The notes under the pieces are model-generated. The model did no database searches. It was not told where the DNA came from and worked only from the letters and a program-made list of their open reading frames with translations. 64,000 nucleotides of DNA, from the NCBI GenBank assembly GCA_900708905.1, contig CAADRB010000041.1:1188209-1252208 (forward strand). Direction: 5' to 3'. The position numbers and the translations under genes were made by a program. Source of the stretch: Hymenolepis diminuta (Eukaryota; Platyhelminthes; Cestoda; Cyclophyllidea; Hymenolepididae). Positions 21,256 to 33,200 of the stretch are shown one piece after another; within the stretch, counting starts at the first letter, position 1; every line of letters starts with the position of its first letter.

Positions 21256-24200
21256 GTAAGAACGTCGCAATAGAGTTTTATTAGTAAATTCTATTCATTT
21301 AAGGTCGCTGGCCAAAATTATAGATCATTGGCTGAGTAATCCTTTTGCTGAGTCTTTTTTCCATCCTCCCGATTTTCTCGATCTCAAAAGACTTCTTTAC
21401 CTGGTTTCACAATGGCTTTGTGTATTTACCAAAAATTTCGAGCCCCCTCGACGCAAAACCTCTAAGGCAAAAGAATCAGGTCGATGTCAACTCATTTTGA
21501 AAGCTCGAGACTCTCTACATTCCATGACACAATCAAATCAATTCTGTCTGGCTCAAATTATGGAAGATATTTGCACTAAGATTACTACGGTTTCCGATCA
21601 CTATCACATTAAAGCTGGATTGTTTAAGGAGGCAAACTGTGACAAGGATATTATCTTGCCGGATAGCAATTCAAATATGAGTGCTCAAATTCCTATTGTG
21701 AATGGAGTTTTGAATAAACTCACTCCTCGTCACATTGCCGAACAGTTGACTCTCTATGACGCGGAGTTATTCACAAAAGTCATACCCTCCGAATGCTTAA
21801 ACCATGTTCGCCATCTACCTGCAAAATCTGTGGATGCCACTATCAAACAGTTTAACCGCATTTATGCCCTAGTTCAGACTTCAATTATAGAGGCGGAACA
21901 TGTGGCACCCACTTCCCAGTTGGCAAATGAAATTTGCAATCCTTCCTTTGCATCTATCACGCTTTCGATGGTAGCTATGCCACTCCAAGCGGATCGAGAT
22001 AAGCATTCCCATATTGAGAGGGGTGAAAGTCACAGTGCAATTGCCCGTTCTGCAATCAGTCTCTCTTCGATTCAAGATTTTGACCCTTTGCTTTGCGGGG
22101 ATGTTTTACTCCGAGCTGAAATCCTAGCAAAATGGATAGCTGTTGCAGCTGTGAGTTTATCAGTTTCTTGCCTAGTAAATTTTCGAATCTACAAATAGCT
22201 CATATATCCGTTTATTAATGAAGATAGTATGCAATGTACTATTCCCACAATTGGATGCATAGCTACAACAGAGGGGAAATAGTTTAAGAGGAATGCTTGG
22301 AAGATCTGGTCCATAGGATAAGAGATAATTACTTATTTTCTTAAAATATACACTACTGCTTTTTCCAACGATCTTTGGAAGAGACTCATACGGAACCCAA
22401 TGTCAATGTCGGTTTCGAAATTCTGATATTTTTGGTTATTCAACCACCCTTCTTTTTCACGCTTACATTTTTAATATCCCCCTTTGTTAGAGCATATGTG
22501 TTTGAGTAGTTTCTAACTGAGAAAGTCACGCTTTTTGGTCTTAAGAATTCCCCTTTTTTCCTCTTCCCTAATCACGAATATTCACATTGTGTACTTGCAT
22601 CATCAAAATGCATCAGTGATTGATTTGACTGGAGACAGTTAAATTAGTGTTTCTGATTTATAACATTTTAAAAGTACTTTTCCTTTCTCGAAGAAGTATG
22701 GTGGAGGGTGGACTTATCAGAATAATGAAGAGACGCTCCTTACTTCAAATTTCGATAGTTCATAGAATTAAGGTTATGGGAATTTTGCACTTCGCTTATG
22801 AAAAGTGTCGATCAGATTCCTTTGAGTAATGCTTTTTGATTAACTGATCAACAAATTTCTATATCCTAATTCCCATCTTGATCAATAAATGTTCTTAGTT
22901 TGAAATAATTCATAGTCACCCCTTATGAAATAATTTGGTAAGGAAAAGTCACGATTCTAGTTCTATAGATTATAATAATTTACTTCTTATCTCTTTTCCT
23001 GTTAAATGTATTCTCATCCCTATATGATTCATATAACTCATATAGCTAATTTTCTTGGTGTGATGAAATATTGCAAATCTAACAACTATTATAACCATAC
23101 TTATCTCTTAACTGTTATGCAGTTCCCTCAAAAGTAAAATATACAATCATGTATTAGTGTCCACGTTTTATTGATCATCCGTAAAGTAATTTCTCAAGCA
23201 AACTAGATTTTCTCCACCCAATATTTAAAAATCAGCTAGACTATTTTATGTTCATATAAAAGAAACTTGCTGTTGTTTAGAAGATATAACGTTTACGAAA
23301 TTTACTATGTCGGACGAAGTGGCTAGTTTAGTCTGAACACTTCAATCTTGAGAATTTTGAGTTTTATTTAGAAAAGCGGTAACTGATTTGGCTCTTTCAT
23401 TTTTATCCTTTTTCACTTGAGGTTAATTTAAACATTTGGAGCATGAACTTTTCTCTATTAAGAGAAACATGACTAAACTTTTAGATTTTACTTTCAGTTC
23501 TTGTTCCTAGGCTAAGCTAATCATATTTAAGAGTTCAAAATCTCTTACCATTTAGTTTGACTGACTCTCCTTGTTTGAAACCTTTTGATTATAAACTTTT
23601 CATAGGTGTCTTATAAATAATTTTATTTGATGCGTACAAAACTTTAGAAAGTTGAACAGGAATGTCTGTCCATCAGTCACAGCAGCCAAATATTTTTCTG
23701 AACTAGTAAATACATTTAAACCAAATTCCTCCTTTGTCAAGGAAGTTAAGCATAATTAAATTCTCTTTTTACGTTATTATTTAGGAACTCCGAGATCTAC
23801 GAAGCTTTTCCGCATTCACGTCTGTTATGACAGCTTTACAGGGTTGCGCAATTAGCGGTTTATACGCTACTTGGAATATTGTTGAAAAGTATGTTATTCA
23901 ACTAATACCTCCCTCTTTTTTCTTAATTTAACTCCATCAAGCTATATGCAATCGTATCTTGCTACACATTGTCATGCTTCAATGATTGACACAAATATTA
24001 GGACCTAAAAAATTGTAATCTCTAACCCTTATGGAGTAAGTAAAATGTCCTTAAAGGACTGAATTATCGCTCGAATTAAATTCAGTAGCAATTTTGAAAA
24101 TCGGTGATGCACACGTGCTAATTGCTTTACAGGCCATGAAATAACTGTTAGTTTTTGCCTCGAAAATCTAGTGTGATGAAAATCGATAAAAGGCCCGGAA

Positions 24201-27200
24201 ACCATCCTCCCCTTTGATTATAAATAATGAAAGTATGTTCTCATGTCATAAAAGATTTCTTTGAAAATATTTTAGATATGATAAACACGAAATTAAATCC
24301 ATTAAGATAAGACGTTAAAATTGGCATGTTTAGAAATTTGGCCTTTGTTAATATGTTGACGGTATATAGCATTAATTGTGATTTTTGGATCAATTTTTTC
24401 AGACACTATCCTGAAAAGAATGAGATGTTTCATGAACTATCGGAGCTTTTAAAGCTGGATGATAATAGAAAATACGCCCGAGAGCTTATGGACCATGTAA
24501 GTTCCAATTACTTTTCCTATATTTACCTAACTGCCGGACTAAGGAAAGTCGTATTTAGGTCGCTCACCTTAGCAACTCCTGTGGTTGTCAAGGCAACCAT
24601 TCTTCTGTTGTCATTTCCACTGTTGTTGCCTTTTATGTAGAGCCTATTGTTTCAATTAACCTGTTGCCGACTCAAAAATTGAAACACGTGGCCTATTTTC
24701 GAAAAAGACCATATGACTGACTAATAAACACACATTTTGAATGGCAATTAATTCATCTCTTTTTATCTCCTTTTAGATGTATTCTAGTTACGAATTAGCT
24801 CGACAACAAGAGACAAAACACAGTGGATTATTCTCTTCAATATTTCGACGAAAATTGGGTTACGAGAACTCAACTGTAAGTTATGAGAAAATAATCAAAA
24901 CATCCAATATCATACCATCATTTGCGTTATCATATTTTTCGTTCTCATAACTTGAGATCCGAAGCCAAATATTGCAATAGCAAACTCAAAATACTGTTAG
25001 TTATAATGTATAGCTGTCAAATTACTATTTTCAATTCTCTTTTTAAAAATCTATTATTTTATTTGAAATACTGTCGAGATTTTCGGTTTAAGAATTTGTA
25101 TTTCTCATTCCACTGGGGATTAATTATATTTACAACTCACAGAAAATATATCTCATAGAGTTTCTGCATGATTTAGTGGAATTTTGTGGATTTAGTGGAA
25201 TTATTGAATTTGAAAAGAAGAACAATACCGTGTAAATGTTTATCTTTTGTCTAAACCGAACTTAGAGAAGTCGTATTCAAAGTGCTCGTTAAAACTACGA
25301 GACTAATGAATCTTTTAAATTGCTTAAATCCTAGGTATCTTTCCAAAATATTTTTCAGTATGTCATGACCTAATTATTGTCTTTGATATGCATAAGTGAA
25401 ATAGTGTTCACTGGAGGCTTGCTCTTAATGCAGAAAATTTACGTAGATGCGCTAATAAGGGGAAATCAAATATAATTTTTTTTGTGTGTTCATCGTAATG
25501 CATTATTGCTAGCGTCCAATCGCTAGCTAGATCGGATGATTTGGTAGCATGGGAAGAAACGTGAATTATGAAAATTCAAAAAGTGAGTAACCTTAAAAAC
25601 GTCAAAAGAGGTTTTGATCAATTTACAAACCATTATTGAAACTGACGTGCTTGTACAAATTAGTGAAAAATCGATGTTATTAAAGTTTATATCCGCAATC
25701 TAGATCAGATTTACATTAAATTAAAGTATAAACGTGTGATTTCTTGAATTTGACTAAACAGTATGCTTTACGATAATAATCCTTATTCATCAGGCGCCAA
25801 CCAATACGTTATACCCAGTTATGTTAAAATGGCGAAAGCATCCATGGAATTTAGAGCTTGGTACCGGTTTAGATCGTAACGCTATTTGATGATGATTTTT
25901 ACATCTTCAGTTTCTTCTCTCATCGTTTTCTATATTTGAAATGAATGGATTTTATTGAAATGAAAACGTCATTATTCACATATTTGGTAAATGCATAGAA
26001 AAAACCAAAGTGAATGGAAAACAGAATGTATCTAATTCATGAGATTCTAATTACTAGATATTGAAATTTTCAGACTTTTAGCCAAAGGGTCTATTTCTCA
26101 TCAGTCATTACTAGATTTGGAATCGAAAACTACCGACAAGTTTGTTAGGAATACTATAATTGATATTTTCCAGATGAAAATATAATCCTGAAAGATTATC
26201 AAATATTTTTTCCTAACGAAATAAATATTTTGTGTTTTCTTCCCATTGGTTGTGTAAATAATGCTTATCCCTTAGGTTATTTAAATGAATTGTTAGTAAA
26301 TACGTTAAACTACATATACATCGAACTGAACTCTAAGAAGTTTTCACTATATAGCAACGAGAACTTGTGTTTTCCTTCTTCCTATCCAGTGTATTGGTGA
26401 ATAGATATAGATAGAATATATGTGTTTTGCCTATATAAATGCATCTCGGACATTTTATTATCATAGTGATTGAATTAGGGTTTTATGGACAGGACTTTAA
26501 CCTGCTGTAAGACTCTTCAAACTAATTGTTGATTTTCGGAAATTTGAGGTAGCGTATTACTGTTGTTTGTGAACGAATCTGGATAAGTGAAGATTTATGA
26601 TAAAGAAAAACCGTTAAAAATATTTAATCCCCTTTGAGGCTCATAAAAATCGGATAATAAGTTAAATTGTCCAAAACAGTAATCATGAAATATTCAAGAA
26701 ATGTTTATATATGCTTTACTGTTCTTTTGTAAAAACAATCCTACAGCTTAACTAAGAGAAGACGGAGGCTTGTTAAGTTCTAGCATCTAGATCAGATTCC
26801 TAATGATGATGTAGATTTCATCACTTAAATGTGACGATTTAAATACAAATAAAATTCTTGTTTACATTTGTAATTACTTGCCTATGTTTAACTCAGGTGA
26901 CTCATTAAATAAGGAAGACACTGCTATTTGATTGGGAAAAATTTCCTTTAAAAGAAATAATGCCTTTGATATTTGGACATTTTGCTCTTTATAGGATTCC
27001 TTCTTTTCTAGTAAATTTAAAAATCTAACGGAAACTTCTTAATTGCTATAAATGGAGCTGATTTTTAAAATAGGTAGGTAGTACCTTTACATTTTAAAGA
27101 TTGGTGCTAATCTCCTCTAAGGAGTTACGAAGCTGTAATATGTTAAAAGCTGTCATTTGCAACTACTGCATCTTGTCGGCTAATATCGAAGATAAGAGCT

Positions 27201-30200
27201 TGATCTTGACATAATAGAGCTCATCATTATTCACTCAGGGTAAACTTGAATAAAGCCTTATAGAGTCATGAACATCCAAAGACTTTTGTTAGGTTTTTAA
27301 TAAAGGTCATTATCCCTTTTACGCTTGCTTAATAAAATTAAAAACTAAATCTCTCTATTGCTCAGTCTAGGCGCATGCTAAAAAGGACTTAGACATCCTC
27401 CAAGTTAGAGATGAGGATCTATTAACTGGAATGATCGGGTGCTTTAGTTACTTTAAACGTTTATGAGCAGCGATGTTTCCCTCTTTCCTAAATATTGTGT
27501 ATATTCTTTTTAATATAAAGCTAAAAATGTTCGATTCGATAGTTTCATTTGTTCATTTTCCGTTCCTTACTGATTTTGTCGAGTTAAAATCAATTGATAG
27601 TCACAAAGTGAAGACTGAAAATAGGAGGGGATTTTAAAATCGTTTTTTCTCAACCTCAGCATCCAATATTATCTATTCTAAATGGCATTTTTACGCACAT
27701 GTGATTTGTGTCGTATAACTTTTTTATTACCTAATTTTTATGTAAATCCTGACAGATAATTAAATATTTCCTTGACTCGCGTAATCCAAGAGCATTTTAC
27801 TCCCACTGGGTACATTTAAAGATACCTGCTGCTCTGAATGGTATAGCAAATTACGTCAAAATTTAAATAAAAACTTACTTATTAGTCATAATAAGACATT
27901 TCAAACCACGTGGCAAATTAATAGGAGGAGGAATGTATGCTGTGCTTTCCAACAATATGCGTCGCCATTTGTATATTCTCTATATGGATGACGTCATGTA
28001 TTATTATGTGAGAAAAAGGTGTGGCAATGTCAAATATTCCATAGTGGTGGAAGAAGGCCTTATAGCCTCTCCTATCTTAGATGTAGTTTGGCAAAAGTCT
28101 TGCATTATCTGTCTCTGTCGTCATTTCTTACCGAATGGTTTCAAAATTATGACCTCATTGAATTCTTTTGACATAGAAGCATCTTTCGTATGATTTGTTA
28201 GTCACTTTCATTTTCTTCGTGGGATGAAATCGTCAGTATATTTAATCAATAGCATATAGTCCAGGTTTCTTTTCTATAATTTGGTTATGATCCACTTTCC
28301 CATTTTAATACTAAACCTTGGGATTTATGTTTTCTGCTTTAAATTAAAATAGATATGGATCATATGCTTGTTTATTTTGTAAGATGTCATGGGTTGGAGA
28401 CCCTGTAGGTGCATGCTCTAACCGCTGACAATACAGAGTTTTCATTAAGTTAATCAGATTGTCTTCTAAAGAGTAAGTGAGAGGTAGCTTCCTACATTCA
28501 CAGTCAACTAATTTGTTTTTAACCATTTTTAAACAAAGAAGGGGAAAGAACGCGCAGACCCTGTGGTTGTACTTGCATGGAATCATCCATCTGTAGTTTC
28601 TTAAACCATTTTATATTTCATAATACTACTTGTGGCCTAAAGTTATGCATAAATTTTAGCATTTACTACAGAGCGTACGAAATTGAATAACTAGTTTAAA
28701 GACTTCATATTGTACCGATAACTTTGGACCACCTGAAGGTCTTTACCTTCCTATCACTTGGCGTATTATATTATAACTATATCAAAATAAAAAATTAGTT
28801 TTTTTTCATCGTAGGAGAGCAACTGTAATCTGTTAACAGTAACGTTCAAATAAAGGATAAGTGGGAGGGATCGACAATATGTTGAGAATGAAGTCAGGAT
28901 GACAAGGGAGTCTTAATTCATTTGAGTTTTGGATTCGGGTTGTACAATACTTATGTTTCCGTTCCAAAATCCATATTTCAAAATTTGTTCACTGGGTTAC
29001 TAAGCAAGTCCTTGTACATGATTTCCAGCCCTAATTGATCTGTTGATTAATTGGGGAGGTCAGTCTAACCACTTTATTTCATCATTATTTTCAAAGATGG
29101 AGAAAGGAAAATGATCTTTCATTATCTTAAGCGGCTTACATGTTTCTAAATTAGCAGAGTTCACTAGAGCTCGTCCAGAAAAAGTATTTCGATAACTGTT
29201 AGAACTGATAAGCGTAACCAATGTTTTTGCTGAATAGGTAGCATTTGTCCTACTTTTTCTCGGTCAGGTCTTATCTAGGATCGTGTCTCTTTTTTCTTCT
29301 GTCATGAATGAAATGTGCATAATTACCATTTTTCAGCTACTTATACGCATAGACAAGACAAACAGTGGATCACTATTCACTAGCGCTTAAGAAAAAAAGC
29401 AAACACATAGATTTGCTGGGATTGAATATAAAAGTAAGGAGGGGGAGAAAAAATGGTTAGGCAACCGAGGAATAGTTGTTTTCCTTCAAACAACCGACGT
29501 CATGTAAAGTGTTGTCGAAAGGCCCCTAGAATCCGTTTTTATGCTAGTAAACACTCTTGTGATTTAGTGGACTTGTTTAAGCAAATAAAATTCAGGCTCT
29601 GCCTTGGTAAATTATGCAGAAAGCGAATCCGAAGTAAACATAATTCACTTGTTCGGTTCAGTGTCGACTGCACTGTGATTTTGCTCACAATTAAATATCC
29701 TCCTAAGTTGATTAGTTATTTATCTTAGTCTTTTGCCTCCTGTCTATTAATATTCACTCTTTTTAACATATGATTCATTCTTCTCTTCTTTAGTCGCTTA
29801 TCTATTTCTTTTATAATATGATGTCATATCTTCTCTTAATATAAGAATCCAGTTGCAGTCTCGGTCCCTGTCCCATCCTGCTTCTGGTTAATTTCATGGG
29901 AGTTGGAAGAGCGATATCCTAGATGGATCCTAACATTCCTATGGTGGTGACATCTAAGCTTTACCTATTCTACAATGACCTAATCTAATTTTAATAATTG
30001 CTAATACGTCGGTTGACAGTAGATAAAGGCTCGGAGTATCAATATTTTCCAGAATGTATCTTTTCCGGTGTAAGTATCACTCACGAAATTTTGCAATAAG
30101 AAAGTAATCGCATTGTTCAAGATATAGATAGATTGGAATACTGAAACCTCCCAGATTAGTTCAACGATTTCCAACAACCAAATTTTATTTGAATAAATTT

Positions 30201-33200
30201 GGCGGCCTAAATATGTAAAAATGCAACTTTATTAAATACTACGAAATTATATTTGAATGTGAAGAAACGAAACCTCATTTCTCCATCATTTTTAAGTATC
30301 AGAACCAATTTTAATCAATCAACTAGGGGTGTTGTTATTTAACGTTCTTGATTGGAAGGCAGTCTTTAATCTGATTGGATAATTGTTTCTCTAACTAGCG
30401 TCCGGTTTTTGATTGGTTTAGATATCGGCTTAGCGCTAAGTCCTTCATTTTCACAGGCGCTGATAAACCGTTAATGGTTATTTTAATTAAGCAAATTTAT
30501 CAGTGCATGAACAATTAATCTCCAATGAAAGTGAATAGTTTCCACTTCAGAGGGATTAAATTTTTATGAATTATCCACTCAACAATGAATCAAGATGTAG
30601 GAAATAACCAATTTTAGCGAATTTGTAGCTTCATGTCAAGGAGACAAAATATCTGGCTCGCAAGGTAATTGAGGTAATGTTATACTTGCTAGATTTCTGT
30701 GCACTTAAAACACCCACAGAATGACATCATCACGTATTTTTTCCTAATTAACAGCACGAATTTCTTGAAGTTTGTGATTAACAGTTTTCCTGTAATATTT
30801 TTATGAATATGAATTTATTAACAATGATACATTAATGTTTTGTTACAGCATGAAGAGAATATCTTGAAGTCTGTTGGAACGATTCCCTACCTCGGCATTT
30901 TCTTGAATGACTTGGCGATGTTGAATGAATCTGCCCCAGATAGGGTCTCAAAACCGAAACCACCAGAACTTCGAAGACCAGCTAGTGGAACTGGTTTGGT
31001 TAGCATGGTTATTGATCGTCGGAAAATCAGTAATGGAAGCTATGATAATCGCACAAATGGTAGACAGAATGGACACATTCAAAGTGCCAAGGCCGAAAGA
31101 AGACAAAGATCACATAGAAGTCAAGAAGTACGCATTCCCACACCGCTGGTCACACCAGAACCTAAGAGACCTCCCAGACGCAAACGGATGACTGAAAGTA
31201 CTGACAGTGGAACTGGAAGTGGGGTGAATGAGTCAGGAACTCGAAAACCACCTGTTCCTATTGTAGTTGATCATCGATCTCGAAAGGAGACAGCGGCAAC
31301 GAATGTAAGTTTTCTTCAGAATATCTCTATTTTATTTACTAATTTAGTCAGCTAAAACTGTTTTCGTATATCAAAACAGTCGGAGGGAAATATTAAGTAT
31401 ATGGCGTTTGGATCTTGTTTATTACTGATCTCAAATGTGGTCCTTGCGCCAGAATTCTTATAATTTTTGGTGCTAATTAAGATTATTCATAACTGCTTTT
31501 ATGAGGCACTAGTTACGTCTGCTTCGCTTTCTTAACTTTGTAAGAAGTAGAAAGTCCTTATTCTTGCTACTTAGCATTTAGTGTCCTCCTAATCGATGTT
31601 CCCTTTATAAGGATAGGGACATCCAGATAATTGCAATCAATATCACTTATATGGTAATTTTCTCAACGAGATTCAGATTCATTTCAAGATTCTTGCAAAA
31701 AGAATCTTGAATCAATTTTGCAACCATTGAAGCTGGACCTCATTAAAGTGGCTGGAAGATGTCTTTTGCCTCTTGAATGATTTATATTTACGCTTTTCTC
31801 CTTTCTTACTAGTGCTAGGATTCAGTATGTAAATATACTGATTACCCGACACCATAGTCATTTTTATTTATATTTAGTGGTAAGATTTCTCTCAAGGCTC
31901 TTTTGTACAGGCTGTTCGCAATATTTGTAAGATCTTTAAGTTATCTTGCTATAGTGAAAATGATTTAATAAAGGATTTGTTCCATGAAACTTTAATCTTT
32001 GTAAATCAATGTACTTTATTTTTCATTTCGAAAAGCAACTTCAAACAAAATGGAGCTGGAGGGAAACTAAGACTGGCAGACTTATCAATGTTTCAAAGTT
32101 CAAATGTCAAAATCTGACCTCTAGGTTCCCAGTTTTTAGTTCTTCTCCGTTATGTTCAGAGCTAATTAACAGGTTGATTAGGTTGAGAAGTTGCATTTGA
32201 ATATTAAGATTGCCCAGAAACAGTTAAGCAACAGAGCTTATTGTTGCATTCCTTAACCTTAATTTATCTCCTTTATCAAGGAGTGTGATTCCAGCATAAC
32301 ACCGCCATCATTCAGTGGCGTAAGTCTCCCTAAAGACAAGAGAAGTCGACAAGCAAAAGGTCCCAACGGTCTACCACTTATCGTGGAGCCCCTGAGTGTC
32401 ACTCTCTCTATCTTCCCATCATCTTCACAGTCCCAAAAGCTACCGTCACCGAGACGTAGTCGAAAATCCTCCCTGGGCTTTTCCTCCATGACCTCCAACA
32501 CTGTAGATGGAGCCACCATGATTTTAGATGATGATGATCTGATCAACATCCGTAAGCACACCAGGGAGTATAAGATCCTGTCGAAGCTGATGCAACTTCA
32601 AGCCACTGCGACGAGGTACAAAATACAGGAGGATACAGCTTTCAGGAAGTGGTTTGACGGCGTTGTCCTACTCAGTGAAAATGGAGCGTAAGTTTGAAGG
32701 TTGATTTTATCGATTTACTACTGAAGAGAATAGGCGCCATTTGTTATCATAAGACACAAAACTTGTGATAAAGTGTTTGCAATCGATCATTCAGATAGAA
32801 GCGAAAGTAGCCATGAGTTAGTTATTATTTTCGCTAAACGCCATTTGCAATTTCTACGAAACCGATCTGGTTCTTTAATAATATAAGCCAGTGTAAATAA
32901 AGTTAGTAATTGAACAGTAGTATGATTGTATTTAGCATTTAGAAGTTTTGAAAGATTGAAATTTTCTTAAGCAAATCCGTGATTGAAATGATCATCCGCA
33001 CTGACTAACACGATTCAATAAATGCACTGTGTGGTTAGTATTTCTCGAAAAAATAGAGCCTAGGTTACTAGGTGCTTAAAAATAATTATATCTCAAATTT
33101 GGGATCTAATTAACAATTATTCTGTTTTAAAAACAAAAAACAAAATGCTTATGGATATGATGTTTTCGCCATTAGTAGATATCGTAATTAGGTAAGGTTG

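Larger units (their letters stand above)
22151..24776 (+). other. Ral GEF introns 4-6 with exons 5 and 6 between
   Basis: Introns 22151-23784 (1634 nt), 23889-24402 (514 nt) and 24497-24776 (280 nt). Apart from exons 5 and 6 nothing was recognised; open frames such as the one over 24326-24640 extend exon 6 into intron sequence and are not real ends. Confidence 0.65.
24876..30848 (+). other. Ral GEF intron 7 (5973 nt)
   Basis: The largest intron of this gene. It contains repeat G copy 2 (26.2 kb), repeat D copy 2 (28.83 kb) and repeat H copy 4 (29.79 kb). Open frames at 27933, 28344 and 29453 carry no recognisable domain. Nothing else was identified. Confidence 0.6.
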
